DNA from: an uncultured Alphaproteobacteria bacterium
GTDB lineage: Bacteria; Pseudomonadota; Alphaproteobacteria; Caulobacterales; Hyphomonadaceae
Assembly (NCBI GenBank): GCA_903831255.1
Contig: CAIKWZ010000032.1
Span: 1 to 52,977, forward strand
Direction of reading: 5' to 3'
Length of the DNA: 52,977 nt
Position numbers and translations under genes: made by a program. Positions 16,517 to 24,641 of the stretch are shown one piece after another (within the stretch, counting starts at the first letter, position 1; the number at the start of each line of letters is the position of its first letter). Below the pieces are notes generated by a model, which was not told the origin of the DNA, ran no database searches, and worked only from the letters and a program-made list of their open reading frames with translations.

Positions 16517-17182
16517 ATGATCTCCGACACCGACATGGATTTGCGCGGCACGCTGACAAGGATGATCGCAAACCTTGGGTACGCGCCGTCTATCGAGGAT
16601 CTTTCAGACCGCGTGGGGCGGACTGCCGGGGAAGTAGAAGCCTCTCTGCGCCGGCTTCATGATGGGCACGCGCTTCTGCTGCATCCTCATGGCGGCCGCC
16701 CCTGGGTCGTCCATCCCTTCGCCTTGTCGCCGGGTTCGTGCTGGGTGCAAACGGCCCAACGCGGATACTGGGCCAATTGCCTCTATTGCGCCTTCGGGAT
16801 TTCAGCGGCGCTTCGCCGCGATGCCGTTATAACGACACGCATTGGTGGTGAGGCGGAGACCGTACGCTACACGATTGAAGGCCAGCGTCCGCACGAAACG
16901 GAAGACATCTTTCACCTGTCGACACCAGTGGCCCGCTGGTGGGACAACGTGGTGCACGCCTGCGCCTCATTCCAGCCATTCCACACGGGAGCGGAGGCTG
17001 ACAACTGGTGTATCCGTCATGACATGCCCAAGGGCGCGATGATGAGCATACCGGCCCTCTGGGCCTTCGCTCAGGACTGGTACGGCGGCGCCCTCGATCA
17101 ACCCTGGCGGAAGCGTACCGCCCCTGAGGCGCGCGAACTGTTCGCGCGCCATGGCCTGATATCAGACTTTTGGGCGATCTAG
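16517..17182 (+). CDS. alkylmercury lyase (MerB)-like protein with altered catalytic residue
   Basis: A 221-aa protein matching the organomercurial lyase family in length and layout: an N-terminal winged-helix part (residues 9-55), the core HPFALSPGSCWV, the motif ANCLYCAFGISAAL and the C-terminal HACASFQPF followed by DNWCIRHD. Aligning the usual NCxxD motif puts the first catalytic Cys at C88 and C149 at the second catalytic Cys. The position of the catalytic Asp is C91. MerB cleaves C-Hg bonds with Cys96, Cys159 and Asp99. No merA, merR or merT gene is near, so true mercury resistance is uncertain. ATG 16517 was chosen because the earlier part of the open frame is not protein-like; ATG 16535 is also possible. 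Confidence 0.75.
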   Translation: MISDTDMDLRGTLTRMIANLGYAPSIEDLSDRVGRTAGEVEASLRRLHDGHALLLHPHGGRPWVVHPFALSPGSCWVQTAQRGYWANCLYCAFGISAALRRDAVITTRIGGEAETVRYTIEGQRPHETEDIFHLSTPVARWWDNVVHACASFQPFHTGAEADNWCIRHDMPKGAMMSIPALWAFAQDWYGGALDQPWRKRTAPEARELFARHGLISDFWAI

Positions 17183-17686
17183 CTGTCAGACGCTTGGAAC
17201 GTTCTGGACACTCGACTGACCCCGCTGGGCCGACTCTGATCCGACCGCTCTGCAGCACGGCCAACGATGACAACACCGTCGGTTCGGGGAGATCCTGTCG
17301 CCTCCCCTCTGAACGATCCGACAAAAACCACCGGAGGCATTGTTCGTAATGTCGACGCCGCCTCCGGGGCGCAAAGGCCTCTCCTCGCCAGAGCTGATGA
17401 CACGCACAAGCTGGCGCAGGAGCGGCGCCTCCATCGGGTAAGCTTTACCTGGCGCATGGAACCCTATGGAAATAGACAAGCAACCTTCCCGCCATATCGT
17501 AGCGACATCAAAAGACCATTGCCCCCAATGCTGCCGGAAGGCTCACCGCGCCATCCCCAATCACGATCCAGACAGACAATCCTTCCCTCAACCCATCGAA
17601 AAGACGCACGGTCCTGCGTTGTTCCGATGGCGCGCCCGCCAAAACCAACAATCTCCTGCTTCAGCCAGGCGCCGGCGGGGCCCAAT
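17183..17686. other. gene-free stretch, possible region boundary
   Basis: No accepted gene. A minus-strand frame of ~75 codons ending at 17464 continues past the TetR stop in another frame (GAWLKQEIVGFGGRAIGTT is somewhat protein-like) and could be a decayed gene. Gene style seems to change across this gap: toxin-antitoxin and resistance-type modules lie to the left, metabolic and signalling genes to the right. Confidence 0.4.
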
Positions 17687-18340
17687 TTACGGAGTGCTGA
17701 CACCAGCCCCTCGATAAAGCGCCTCAGACAGATAAAGGTCGCTGACCGTCTCAGCATCATCTCTGGACACACCCAGAGCGACAAGGGCGTGAACGATGAG
17801 TTCACTGACACTCGCGTCTGAAGTGGAAGAACGCTTATCGAGAATGTCTCTAATCCCGGCAGAAACGATACCGATCACGGTCGTAACAGCAGCCTCAATC
17901 GAACGAAAATCGAAGCGCCCGCAAGCCAGACCCGCTTCAAGCGTTCCACGAAGACGCAGATTCATCTCCGCGTCCGCATTCGAGGCCCCTGCGAGCATCA
18001 TCGAAAGGATTCGGGCCCGATGAGGCCGAACGCGAGCGAGGTCCAGAAAGAGGGCGATCGCGATAGCCAGATGAACGGCAGGATCAGAGCTGACGTTCTT
18101 GAGCGGCGCGATGCGATCGCGCACCTCGTAGCGGATCTCCAGCGCCAGATGCCTGCCGATGTCATCCTTTCCCGAGAAATGATTGTAGAATGTCCCCTTT
18201 CCGACGCCAGCGCGGTCAACGATATCGTCGATTGAGACCGTACCGAAGCGCTGCGCGCCAAACAGTTCCTCTGCGGCGCCCAGAAGAGCCTCTCGGCTGC
18301 GCGTGCGGCGAACGCCTCTGTAGGCCGATCGGGAATTCAT
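17687..18340 (-). CDS. TetR/AcrR-family transcriptional regulator
   Basis: A ~217-aa repressor. The N-terminal helix-turn-helix is clear: LLGAAEELFGAQRFGTVSID, then IVDRAGVGKGTFYNHFSGKD. The C-terminal ligand domain is helical and unassigned. ATG 18340 is preferred; an in-frame GTG at 18352 would add four residues. It is divergent from the HXXEE membrane protein gene, with a dyad between them that suits repression of one or both. The inducer is unknown. Confidence 0.93.
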   Translation of the reverse strand: MNSRSAYRGVRRTRSREALLGAAEELFGAQRFGTVSIDDIVDRAGVGKGTFYNHFSGKDDIGRHLALEIRYEVRDRIAPLKNVSSDPAVHLAIAIALFLDLARVRPHRARILSMMLAGASNADAEMNLRLRGTLEAGLACGRFDFRSIEAAVTTVIGIVSAGIRDILDKRSSTSDASVSELIVHALVALGVSRDDAETVSDLYLSEALYRGAGVSTP

Positions 18341-18362
18341 AAGGACGATCACTTTAAGGCGC

Positions 18363-18395
18363 TAATCGACTGGATAGTCAGATATCCGCGGATTA
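18363..18395. promoter_or_regulatory. nested dyad, candidate TetR operator
   Basis: Two inverted repeats are nested between the divergent genes: GGATA-N6-TATCC (18372-18387) inside TAATC (18363-18367) and GATTA (18391-18395). The symmetry axis is shared to within half a base. Operators of TetR regulators usually lie in such divergent gaps. Confidence 0.55.
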
Positions 18396-18426
18396 ACGGT
18401 CAGAGCAAGACACCTGGAGATCACCT

Positions 18427-18981
18427 ATGCCGCGTTTGTCTTTCCAGACCTCCCTTCTGCTGGCTCCTTTGGCCTACGCCATTCACCACGGAGAAGAGCA
18501 TATCCTGTTCAATTTCAGGGAATGGAGACTGCGTCACTTCCCTGACAACAATGCGCTCAGCACAGAGACCGTGCTCGCCATCCTGATGGGCATTACAATG
18601 GTCTACCTGCTTCTCCACGCGACAATCCGAAAACGTGAAACCGCATGGGTGACTATCCTCTTTCTGATGGCGACACAGACCCACAACGCCATCTACCATC
18701 TGGGCGGAACGATTGTCTTCGCAGACTTCAGTCCCGGCCTGATAACGGCGCTCATTCTGTACGTTCCAGTGAGCATTCTCATCGCGCGCGCCGCACTCGC
18801 AGAGGGCCTTGTAACGATGTCACAGCTAGTCCTGCTGTTCGTCGCTGGAGGCATCCTTTTTTGGGCCTTCGAATTCATCGGGCCCATCGTCCTGCTCGTG
18901 TCGACTCTGGCCTCGTGGCTTTGGGCCGTCGGTCTAGCCAGAACATCGACAAGCAAAGCGGGATCTCAGGAGGGAGGATAA
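18427..18981 (+). CDS. HXXEE-domain membrane protein
   Basis: A 184-aa integral membrane protein with about five hydrophobic helices. It shows the family's naming motif HHGEEH (H21 to H25 area, AIHHGEEHILFNF) and a second His-bearing motif THNAIYHLGG, which together could bind a metal in the membrane. The biochemical role of the HXXEE family is not established. GGAGA lies six bases before the ATG. It is probably controlled by the divergent TetR regulator. Confidence 0.85.
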   Translation: MPRLSFQTSLLLAPLAYAIHHGEEHILFNFREWRLRHFPDNNALSTETVLAILMGITMVYLLLHATIRKRETAWVTILFLMATQTHNAIYHLGGTIVFADFSPGLITALILYVPVSILIARAALAEGLVTMSQLVLLFVAGGILFWAFEFIGPIVLLVSTLASWLWAVGLARTSTSKAGSQEGG

Positions 18982-19239
18982 GGTCCGCAAGACGGCCCAT
19001 GGACAAACCCGTCAGACGCGGCGCGATGCAAGCCCGGCGACACAGCAGAGATCCTGCAGCACGGCTTGAACGATCCACGAGCGGGGGAAGACGGTGAAGC
19101 CCGCCCGGGTCACAAACAGGCATCCGGGATTGTCAGACGTTTCTCGAGACTTGATGGAGCGCCCCGATCAATCATCCTGCGCTCTTGCCTGACGATCATG
19201 GCCCCTCATAACCGACCTCATTAATTGAGCCGAGACTGA

Positions 19240-19809
19240 TCACTCCTTCAGGACCGAATGACGAAGAGCGACAATGCCTGACCTATAAGCCTTCACCTCA
19301 AGAAGATGCAGTCTCACATCACAGTTCAGACCTTCAAAAAACCGAAGACCATCTCCAATCAGAACCGGCAAAATGGAATAGCGGACCTCGTCGGCAATCT
19401 GGCGGCGAAGAACCTCACCCGCTACCTGGCCGCCTCCCGCAACCCAAATATTCTGGAAAACAGGCTTCAGCTTTTCCTGGAAAAGAAGACCCAGATCGCC
19501 GGACAGGAATTCCACCGTATCCCGCATTTTTGGCAGCGCCCGCGTGGTGAGGACAAAGACTGGCTTATCCCCGTACGCCCATCCCAAACCCTTCGCCTCG
19601 AAGCCAAGGGCCGTCTCATAGGTGCGCGAGCCCATGACGTAACAATCGATCGAGCGAAGAAAGGCCGTGACCTCGTCAGGCCCGAGGTCCTCACCATCAT
19701 CAAAAGCGTCCGATGTCTCCATCCAGTCCACGCCGCCATCCCGTCGGGCGATAAAGCCGTCAAGGCTCGCCGCCATATGGATCGTCACGATCGAACCGTT
19801 CCCACACAC
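19240..19809 (-). CDS. dihydrofolate reductase-like (RibD C-terminal family) protein
   Basis: A 189-aa NADPH-dependent reductase-like protein of the YyaP/YwjB kind. The start MAASLDGFIARRDGGVDW matches the family N-terminus, YVMGSRTYE is the second motif, VFVLTT the central strand, and IWVAGGGQVAGEVLRRQIAD the nucleotide-binding segment. Such proteins are annotated as dihydrofolate reductase family but the substrate is usually unknown. The start is GTG at 19809. It stands alone between gaps and reads the same way as the nitroreductase upstream. Confidence 0.9.
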   Translation of the reverse strand: MCGNGSIVTIHMAASLDGFIARRDGGVDWMETSDAFDDGEDLGPDEVTAFLRSIDCYVMGSRTYETALGFEAKGLGWAYGDKPVFVLTTRALPKMRDTVEFLSGDLGLLFQEKLKPVFQNIWVAGGGQVAGEVLRRQIADEVRYSILPVLIGDGLRFFEGLNCDVRLHLLEVKAYRSGIVALRHSVLKE

Positions 19810-20117
19810 GGATGATTTTCCTTCTTCACGACCTGATTTCCAGCCAGACTGTGGGAGCGTTTATTGCTTCCCCGTTGAGTGCAACCATCGCAGACGTCCG
19901 GCACCGACTTTAGCTAAAGATGCACACCCCCAAGGCAGTCCAAATCCGATCACACACTGCAATCTGCGAGGGCGCAGTCCGGTTTAGTCACCCGATCTCC
20001 TGCAAAAGTCCTGGGTAAGAGCGCGACACCGCCAACGGAAGAACGACAGGCGAAAGCAGCGCCTGACAGAGTTTCTCCCGGCCTCACGAACAACCGCACG
20101 CACGGTGCAGGACCCGC
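19810..20117. other. gene-free stretch
   Basis: No gene, terminator or repeat is seen between the nitroreductase stop and the DHFR-like start; the promoter of the DHFR-like gene probably lies here. Confidence 0.4.
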
Positions 20118-20795
20118 CTAATCGTCGAAGCCCACAAAAACAGCGGCCTCAGAGACTGACTTGCGTTCAGAGATCACGGAATTGGCCGGGAAGGTTTCGT
20201 CGGGCCATCCAAGGGCGATGCTCTTCATGATAACCTGATCCTCCGCAATTCCGGCATGCTCGCGAACCACCGGAGACTGCATTATGCCCTGACTGTTGAT
20301 GACTGCGCCAAGACCCCGCGACCAGGCCGCGTTGACAAGAGCGGTTGCGACCGCCCCGCAATCGAAGGGCGTATCATCGCTTCCGTCCAGAACGCGATCA
20401 TAGGTCAGGATCACGCAGACGGGCGCATCAAACTGCCGGAACCCGCGCAGCACCCAGTCCTGACGCTTCTCCTTATCATCCCGTTCAATGCCCATCGCCG
20501 CAAAGAGCTGCTTGGCGACCCCGACCTGCCGATCTCTATGCTTGCCTGCGAAAGGCTGGCCGGTTCGAAACTCACGGGACTGAGGCACGCCAGCCAGTGT
20601 GCGTTCAGTGTTTCCGGCCCGAATACGGTTCAGAGGCTCCCCCGTCAGAACATAGAAATTCCAGGGCTGGACGTTCATGGACGATGGGGCGCGCATGGCG
20701 AGCGCGATGATTTCCTCAATGAGAGATCTCGGAACAGGATCGGGCTTATAGCCGCGAATGCTCCGACGACCGAGTATCACATCATCAAATTGCAT
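20118..20795 (-). CDS. nitroreductase-family FMN oxidoreductase
   Basis: A 225-aa flavoprotein. RRSIRGYKPDPVP is the FMN-binding N-terminal motif (basic residues contacting the phosphate), APSSMNVQPWNFYVLTG follows it, and the C-terminal LGWPDE and ERKSVSEAAVFVGF match the family end. Members reduce nitroaromatics, quinones or enones with NAD(P)H. The start ATG has GGGAGAGG just upstream. The natural substrate cannot be told from sequence. Confidence 0.92.
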   Translation of the reverse strand: MQFDDVILGRRSIRGYKPDPVPRSLIEEIIALAMRAPSSMNVQPWNFYVLTGEPLNRIRAGNTERTLAGVPQSREFRTGQPFAGKHRDRQVGVAKQLFAAMGIERDDKEKRQDWVLRGFRQFDAPVCVILTYDRVLDGSDDTPFDCGAVATALVNAAWSRGLGAVINSQGIMQSPVVREHAGIAEDQVIMKSIALGWPDETFPANSVISERKSVSEAAVFVGFDD

Positions 20796-21039
20796 TTTGC
20801 CTCTCCCGGCGCCGCCACGTCCCGGTTCGTCCTTAAAGACTGATGACCCGAATGGAAACCACTCGAGGTGGCCGGAGCAGGAAAACGGAAGAACCGGCGG
20901 CGCCCCAGCTGACTCCCGTCAGCGCGCGCCCTGACCCGCGTCCGCTGCGGCCGCTCTGACGGAACAAAACATTCCCAGCAGTCAAGCGCAAGCTGGAACG
21001 CCTAGAGCCATCACGCCACGCCGGAGGTCAGGCGAGGGA

Positions 21040-21492
21040 TCAGGATGCCGGTATCAGGAGATCTCTGTCGGGCCTTCGGATCGCCCACCCCGTCATCGCC
21101 CCGATGCCCCCTACCAGCACGCCGGACAGAAGAAGAAACGCGCCCCCAAGTATGTTGCCAAGATCGAACTTAGGCCCCAGCGCCGTACCCACAGCGATGA
21201 TCACGAAAACAACCGCAAAGCCTGTCGAAGCGCCGGCCGCCAGATAATGACGCTTCAAAACCAGACCGCGTTTTTGCATCCAGACAAAGACCGGACCACC
21301 CAGAACAAGAACTGTGGGATACGCAAGGAAGGCGGAGGAGAGGGTCCCAATATAGCCAAAGACAAAGAAAGCGGCGGGATCTGAAAAAATCAGAAACGGG
21401 ATCCCGATCAGCAGACCCAGCGCCAAACAACCCGCCAGAGGCGCAACCACAAACGCTGCGATCGTCTTGGATTTCGGTCGGATCAACGCCAC
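21040..21492 (-). CDS. small membrane protein, four helices
   Basis: A 150-aa hydrophobic protein with about four membrane helices (for example TIAAFVVAPLAGCLALGLLI, AFFVFGYIGTLSSAFLAYP and VVFVIIAVGTAL). GTG 21492 was chosen as start because AAGGAGA lies seven bases upstream, although the frame is open to 21510. No family is recognised and no partner is adjacent. Confidence 0.65.
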   Translation of the reverse strand: MALIRPKSKTIAAFVVAPLAGCLALGLLIGIPFLIFSDPAAFFVFGYIGTLSSAFLAYPTVLVLGGPVFVWMQKRGLVLKRHYLAAGASTGFAVVFVIIAVGTALGPKFDLGNILGGAFLLLSGVLVGGIGAMTGWAIRRPDRDLLIPAS

Positions 21493-21767
21493 GTCGGATC
21501 TCCTTCGCACGTTACCGTTAGGCGATCACAAGCTCATAAGCGTCACAATGCGACGAAACGTACCCAAGCAGTCTTAACGCGGTTCCGGCGACCTGGACAT
21601 TCGTCAACAGCCCGTGGTCGATCGTCCCATCACCCGAGCAAGGGACGTATGGCGGCGCTTGCCCTCCAGCAGAGGCGGCAGGCAGCCCAAGCGACCTTGA
21701 GGCCCCTTTGTCGCCAACAAGGACCTACGCATCGCTTCATGGCGCATAACCCCTCTACTGTCCGCGG

Positions 21768-22403
21768 CTACAAAGCTCCCAGACATCTCCAGGCCGCAAG
21801 ACACGCAGCCTTCTGTTCTTTACGCCACGGCGCTCCGGCCTCGCGGCCAAGTCTCCGGATGTGAGCGTCGATATCATCAGAAGACAGCGAAAGATCTCTG
21901 AACACGAGATCGGGAAGCGATGTCTCATCAACCTCCTCATACCTGAGACCAACGATGTCGAACGCCGACCGAAGGGTCTCCCGAACCGCCAGCCCCTCGG
22001 CAACGGGAGGATGATCCGCCCACTGGAGAGAATAGGTCAGAAGATCGCTTACCCATCCGGCCCGATTGACCAGCAACCCTGCCAAAACTGGATCAAGACC
22101 CCTGCCCCGGAGCGTCTCCAGCATGTCGCTCAGCCCCCGGACAGCGCACTCAACCTGTCTCCGGCGTCCCTCGGCGACCAGCGCGGCGACCCGGTCGAGC
22201 CCGCTCTCTCCACAACTCCGATAGTCCTCGGCCGCGACATGATAAGGCTCGAAGGCCAACCGATCATCTTCGTTGGCGGTCGGCAAAAACGACGACATCA
22301 CCAGACACGGGACGTGCTCCTCCAGACGCACCGCGACCATAACAGCCCCGCCGCGCATCGCGCGAAAACCCAGAGCGACTGGATTCATTCCCTCAGAGCC
22401 CAT
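21768..22403 (-). CDS. hypothetical soluble protein
   Basis: A 211-aa protein with no recognised domain. The first ~35 residues look like a beta strand pair (AVMVAVRLEEHVPCLVMSSF). The rest is mostly helical and acidic (DRVAALVAEGRRRQVECAVRG, then WVSDLLTYSLQWADHPP). There is no signal peptide or membrane helix. Several starts are possible (MGSEG, MNPVAL or MRGGAV); none has a strong ribosome site. Confidence 0.55.
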   Translation of the reverse strand: MGSEGMNPVALGFRAMRGGAVMVAVRLEEHVPCLVMSSFLPTANEDDRLAFEPYHVAAEDYRSCGESGLDRVAALVAEGRRRQVECAVRGLSDMLETLRGRGLDPVLAGLLVNRAGWVSDLLTYSLQWADHPPVAEGLAVRETLRSAFDIVGLRYEEVDETSLPDLVFRDLSLSSDDIDAHIRRLGREAGAPWRKEQKAACLAAWRCLGAL

Positions 22404-22480
22404 GCCAGCGGCCAGATGAGATCATACCGTCATTTGGCGCCGTTATCACACGTATCAGCCCTGCGCGATGCAAACGCCCG

Positions 22481-22849
22481 TCAGTCCCGAAAGGCCACAC
22501 ACCTGACATCCGAGAGAGATATAAAAGCGCCGGTCTCCTCCCGCAGGAGACCGCAGACGCCACCCCGGATCTGAAGATGGAAAACGCTCGGAAGAACGAG
22601 ACTCCGATCTTCGAGCGGGCCCGGCGGAACCGGGAGGACGGTGATCACAGAACCGCGGGAAGGATCGGAAGGCCCAAGATCCAATGGAGAGCGACCTAAT
22701 TCTTTTTCGAGCGCTGCCCTGAGACGTCCCTCCGCCTGACGATCGCCGCTCCCGATGAGCGCGGCTCTCGGAGCACTCATCAGATGACAGCCGGAAAGGC
22801 CTGAAAGGCCAAGACCTACAATAACACAAAGGACAAAGGCGCGGCTCAT
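22481..22849 (-). CDS. small lipoprotein coupled to the S41 protease
   Basis: A 122-aa protein with a lipoprotein signal (hydrophobic VLCVIVGLGLSGLSGC, lipidated Cys about residue 21). Three further Cys residues lie in the mature part. The rest is not recognised. The ATG overlaps the protease stop as ATGA, so the two should be co-translated and may act together at the same membrane face. Confidence 0.65.
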   Translation of the reverse strand: MSRAFVLCVIVGLGLSGLSGCHLMSAPRAALIGSGDRQAEGRLRAALEKELGRSPLDLGPSDPSRGSVITVLPVPPGPLEDRSLVLPSVFHLQIRGGVCGLLREETGAFISLSDVRCVAFRD

Positions 22850-24516
22850 GAGCCCCCCGGCGTCTGTGTTGGCATTCGAAGGTCTCTCATCGACCTGAGA
22901 ATTTGCGCCGCAGACGAGCGAGCGCTGGTCTCAATGGACGCGCCCGTGTCCGCAACACGCGCCGGCGCCTGCCCTGAGGGAGGCGCAACCGGACAGCTTC
23001 CGGTCGAGCGATATCCCAGCGCTGCAGCGAGCATCGCCTCGGCAGGATCGCCGAGATCCCGGGACAGATCATCAGCCACCGAGCAGCCGGTGATCTTCGT
23101 CACGAAGGCGGATGACGAGTTGGCAGGCGCAAACCCATCAGGATAGTCCCCGAACCCCTTCTGATTGACGCCATTGAACTGGATCGAGAAATAGGTCTGG
23201 CCGCAATTATCTGCAGGGTAGAACCCGTAAGGTTTGCCGCATGTCGTCGCGCCGATCAGAACCACCTCGACATCGATCCCCCTCAAACCATTGATGACGG
23301 ACTCGCTGGCGCTGCACGTGCTCGCTGTCGACAGGATGAAAACTCTGGGAAGACTGAGCGACTGGATTGCGGCGCCGTTGGTCACCGAAAACCCAAGCCC
23401 TGTGGAATAGAACGGCGTCGCATTATTGGCGCCTCCCGTGACAGGATTGGTCGTGCCCGCCGCCGCGTTGAACTGCAGCCGCTCAAAGATACGACCGGCT
23501 GTCCGCGTCGGGCCGGCGATCATGTAGCTGAGCTGCGAGGCGACAGCCAGGAGCCCGCCGCCATTATAGCGCAGGTCGAGCACGACATCATTGACCCCTT
23601 CAGCCTTGAGGGAGGCCATCGCGTCCACCAGCGCCTTTTCCGAGCTGTAGGGACTGAAGGTATTGAACAGAAGGTAGCCAACCTTGCCCGTCGGCGTGGT
23701 GAGAACCGCCTGCCTGTTTAGCGGCTCTTCGACAAGCAGGGCCGACTGAAGCGTGACCGTTCTCTGGGTTTGATCGGCATAAAGCACCGTAAAGGTGTGG
23801 CTCTCGCCCGAGGTTTTAGGAAACAGGCCTCGATTGAGAGTGTCGATCTCCGCCTGCGTCGCGCCGCCATTGACGACATCCACGCCATCGACGGTCAGGA
23901 TGCGGGCGCCTCTCGCAAGCTTGGGGCGCCCGCCGAGGAGCTCAGAGGCCGGAGTGGAGGCGGCCGTATAAAGCACCCGGACATCGCGCGGCGGCGAATT
24001 GGCGAAGACCTTGATCTCAGCGCCGTAGCTTGCCTCTGGAGCGGAGGTGACCTGAGCGAGGTAATCCGCCGTCGAGAGGGTGAAGTGAAACCGGTCCTTC
24101 GCCTTTCCTGAGGCGGCGGTGGCGTTGGTCTTGAGGACGTTGAAGTAAGCGACCCGATCCGTGAAGGAGGCAGGGTTCTGATCGGCGACCTCCGTATTCC
24201 AGAGATAGGTTTCATTGGTCCAGGACCGCAGCCAGAAGAGCTCCTGGGCAAGGGACCCCACCTTATCCGCAAAAGGACGCCCCTGGCTGTCGCTGCCGGT
24301 GCGAACAACGGCGCAGAAATCCTTAAACGTGCTGGCGGGCTGATAGACGCCCTGGCTCCAGGTCGGCCCTGAGACAGGCGGCGGCGTGACCGACGGAGGA
24401 GCCGCGCTGCCCCCGCCCCCGCATCCGGCCGCCAGGCAGGCCATCAGAACAAGGACAAGACGTCCCAGACCCAACCCCGAGGGCCCGCCTGCAATTCCGT
24501 TCACACCCACAGCCAT
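22846..24516 (-). CDS. S41-family (tail-specific) serine protease lipoprotein
   Basis: A 556-aa protease. The start MAVGVNG gives a signal ending in a lipobox (LAAGC, Cys32), followed by a Gly run and a Pro-rich linker; an in-frame GTG at 24576 is less likely. A PDZ-like region (LARGARILTVDGVDV) precedes the S41 core. DVVLDLRYNGGG is the conserved core strand and CSASE (Ser402) is the nucleophile motif; a Lys in TTCGKPYGF may complete the dyad. It should sit in the outer or inner membrane facing the periplasm or outside. A small lipoprotein is coupled downstream. Substrate is unknown. Confidence 0.9.
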   Translation of the reverse strand: MAVGVNGIAGGPSGLGLGRLVLVLMACLAAGCGGGGSAAPPSVTPPPVSGPTWSQGVYQPASTFKDFCAVVRTGSDSQGRPFADKVGSLAQELFWLRSWTNETYLWNTEVADQNPASFTDRVAYFNVLKTNATAASGKAKDRFHFTLSTADYLAQVTSAPEASYGAEIKVFANSPPRDVRVLYTAASTPASELLGGRPKLARGARILTVDGVDVVNGGATQAEIDTLNRGLFPKTSGESHTFTVLYADQTQRTVTLQSALLVEEPLNRQAVLTTPTGKVGYLLFNTFSPYSSEKALVDAMASLKAEGVNDVVLDLRYNGGGLLAVASQLSYMIAGPTRTAGRIFERLQFNAAAGTTNPVTGGANNATPFYSTGLGFSVTNGAAIQSLSLPRVFILSTASTCSASESVINGLRGIDVEVVLIGATTCGKPYGFYPADNCGQTYFSIQFNGVNQKGFGDYPDGFAPANSSSAFVTKITGCSVADDLSRDLGDPAEAMLAAALGYRSTGSCPVAPPSGQAPARVADTGASIETSARSSAAQILRSMRDLRMPTQTPGGS

Positions 24517-24641
24517 GCCCCGCCACTCTGCCGCATCCGGCGCGCCGACCGTATCGGGCGCTATGCGCAAGCACACCGCTTTAGTCTAGGGAGCGACGTT
24601 TTCCGCGTAAATCCCCGCCATCCGCAATCCTGGACTGATCC

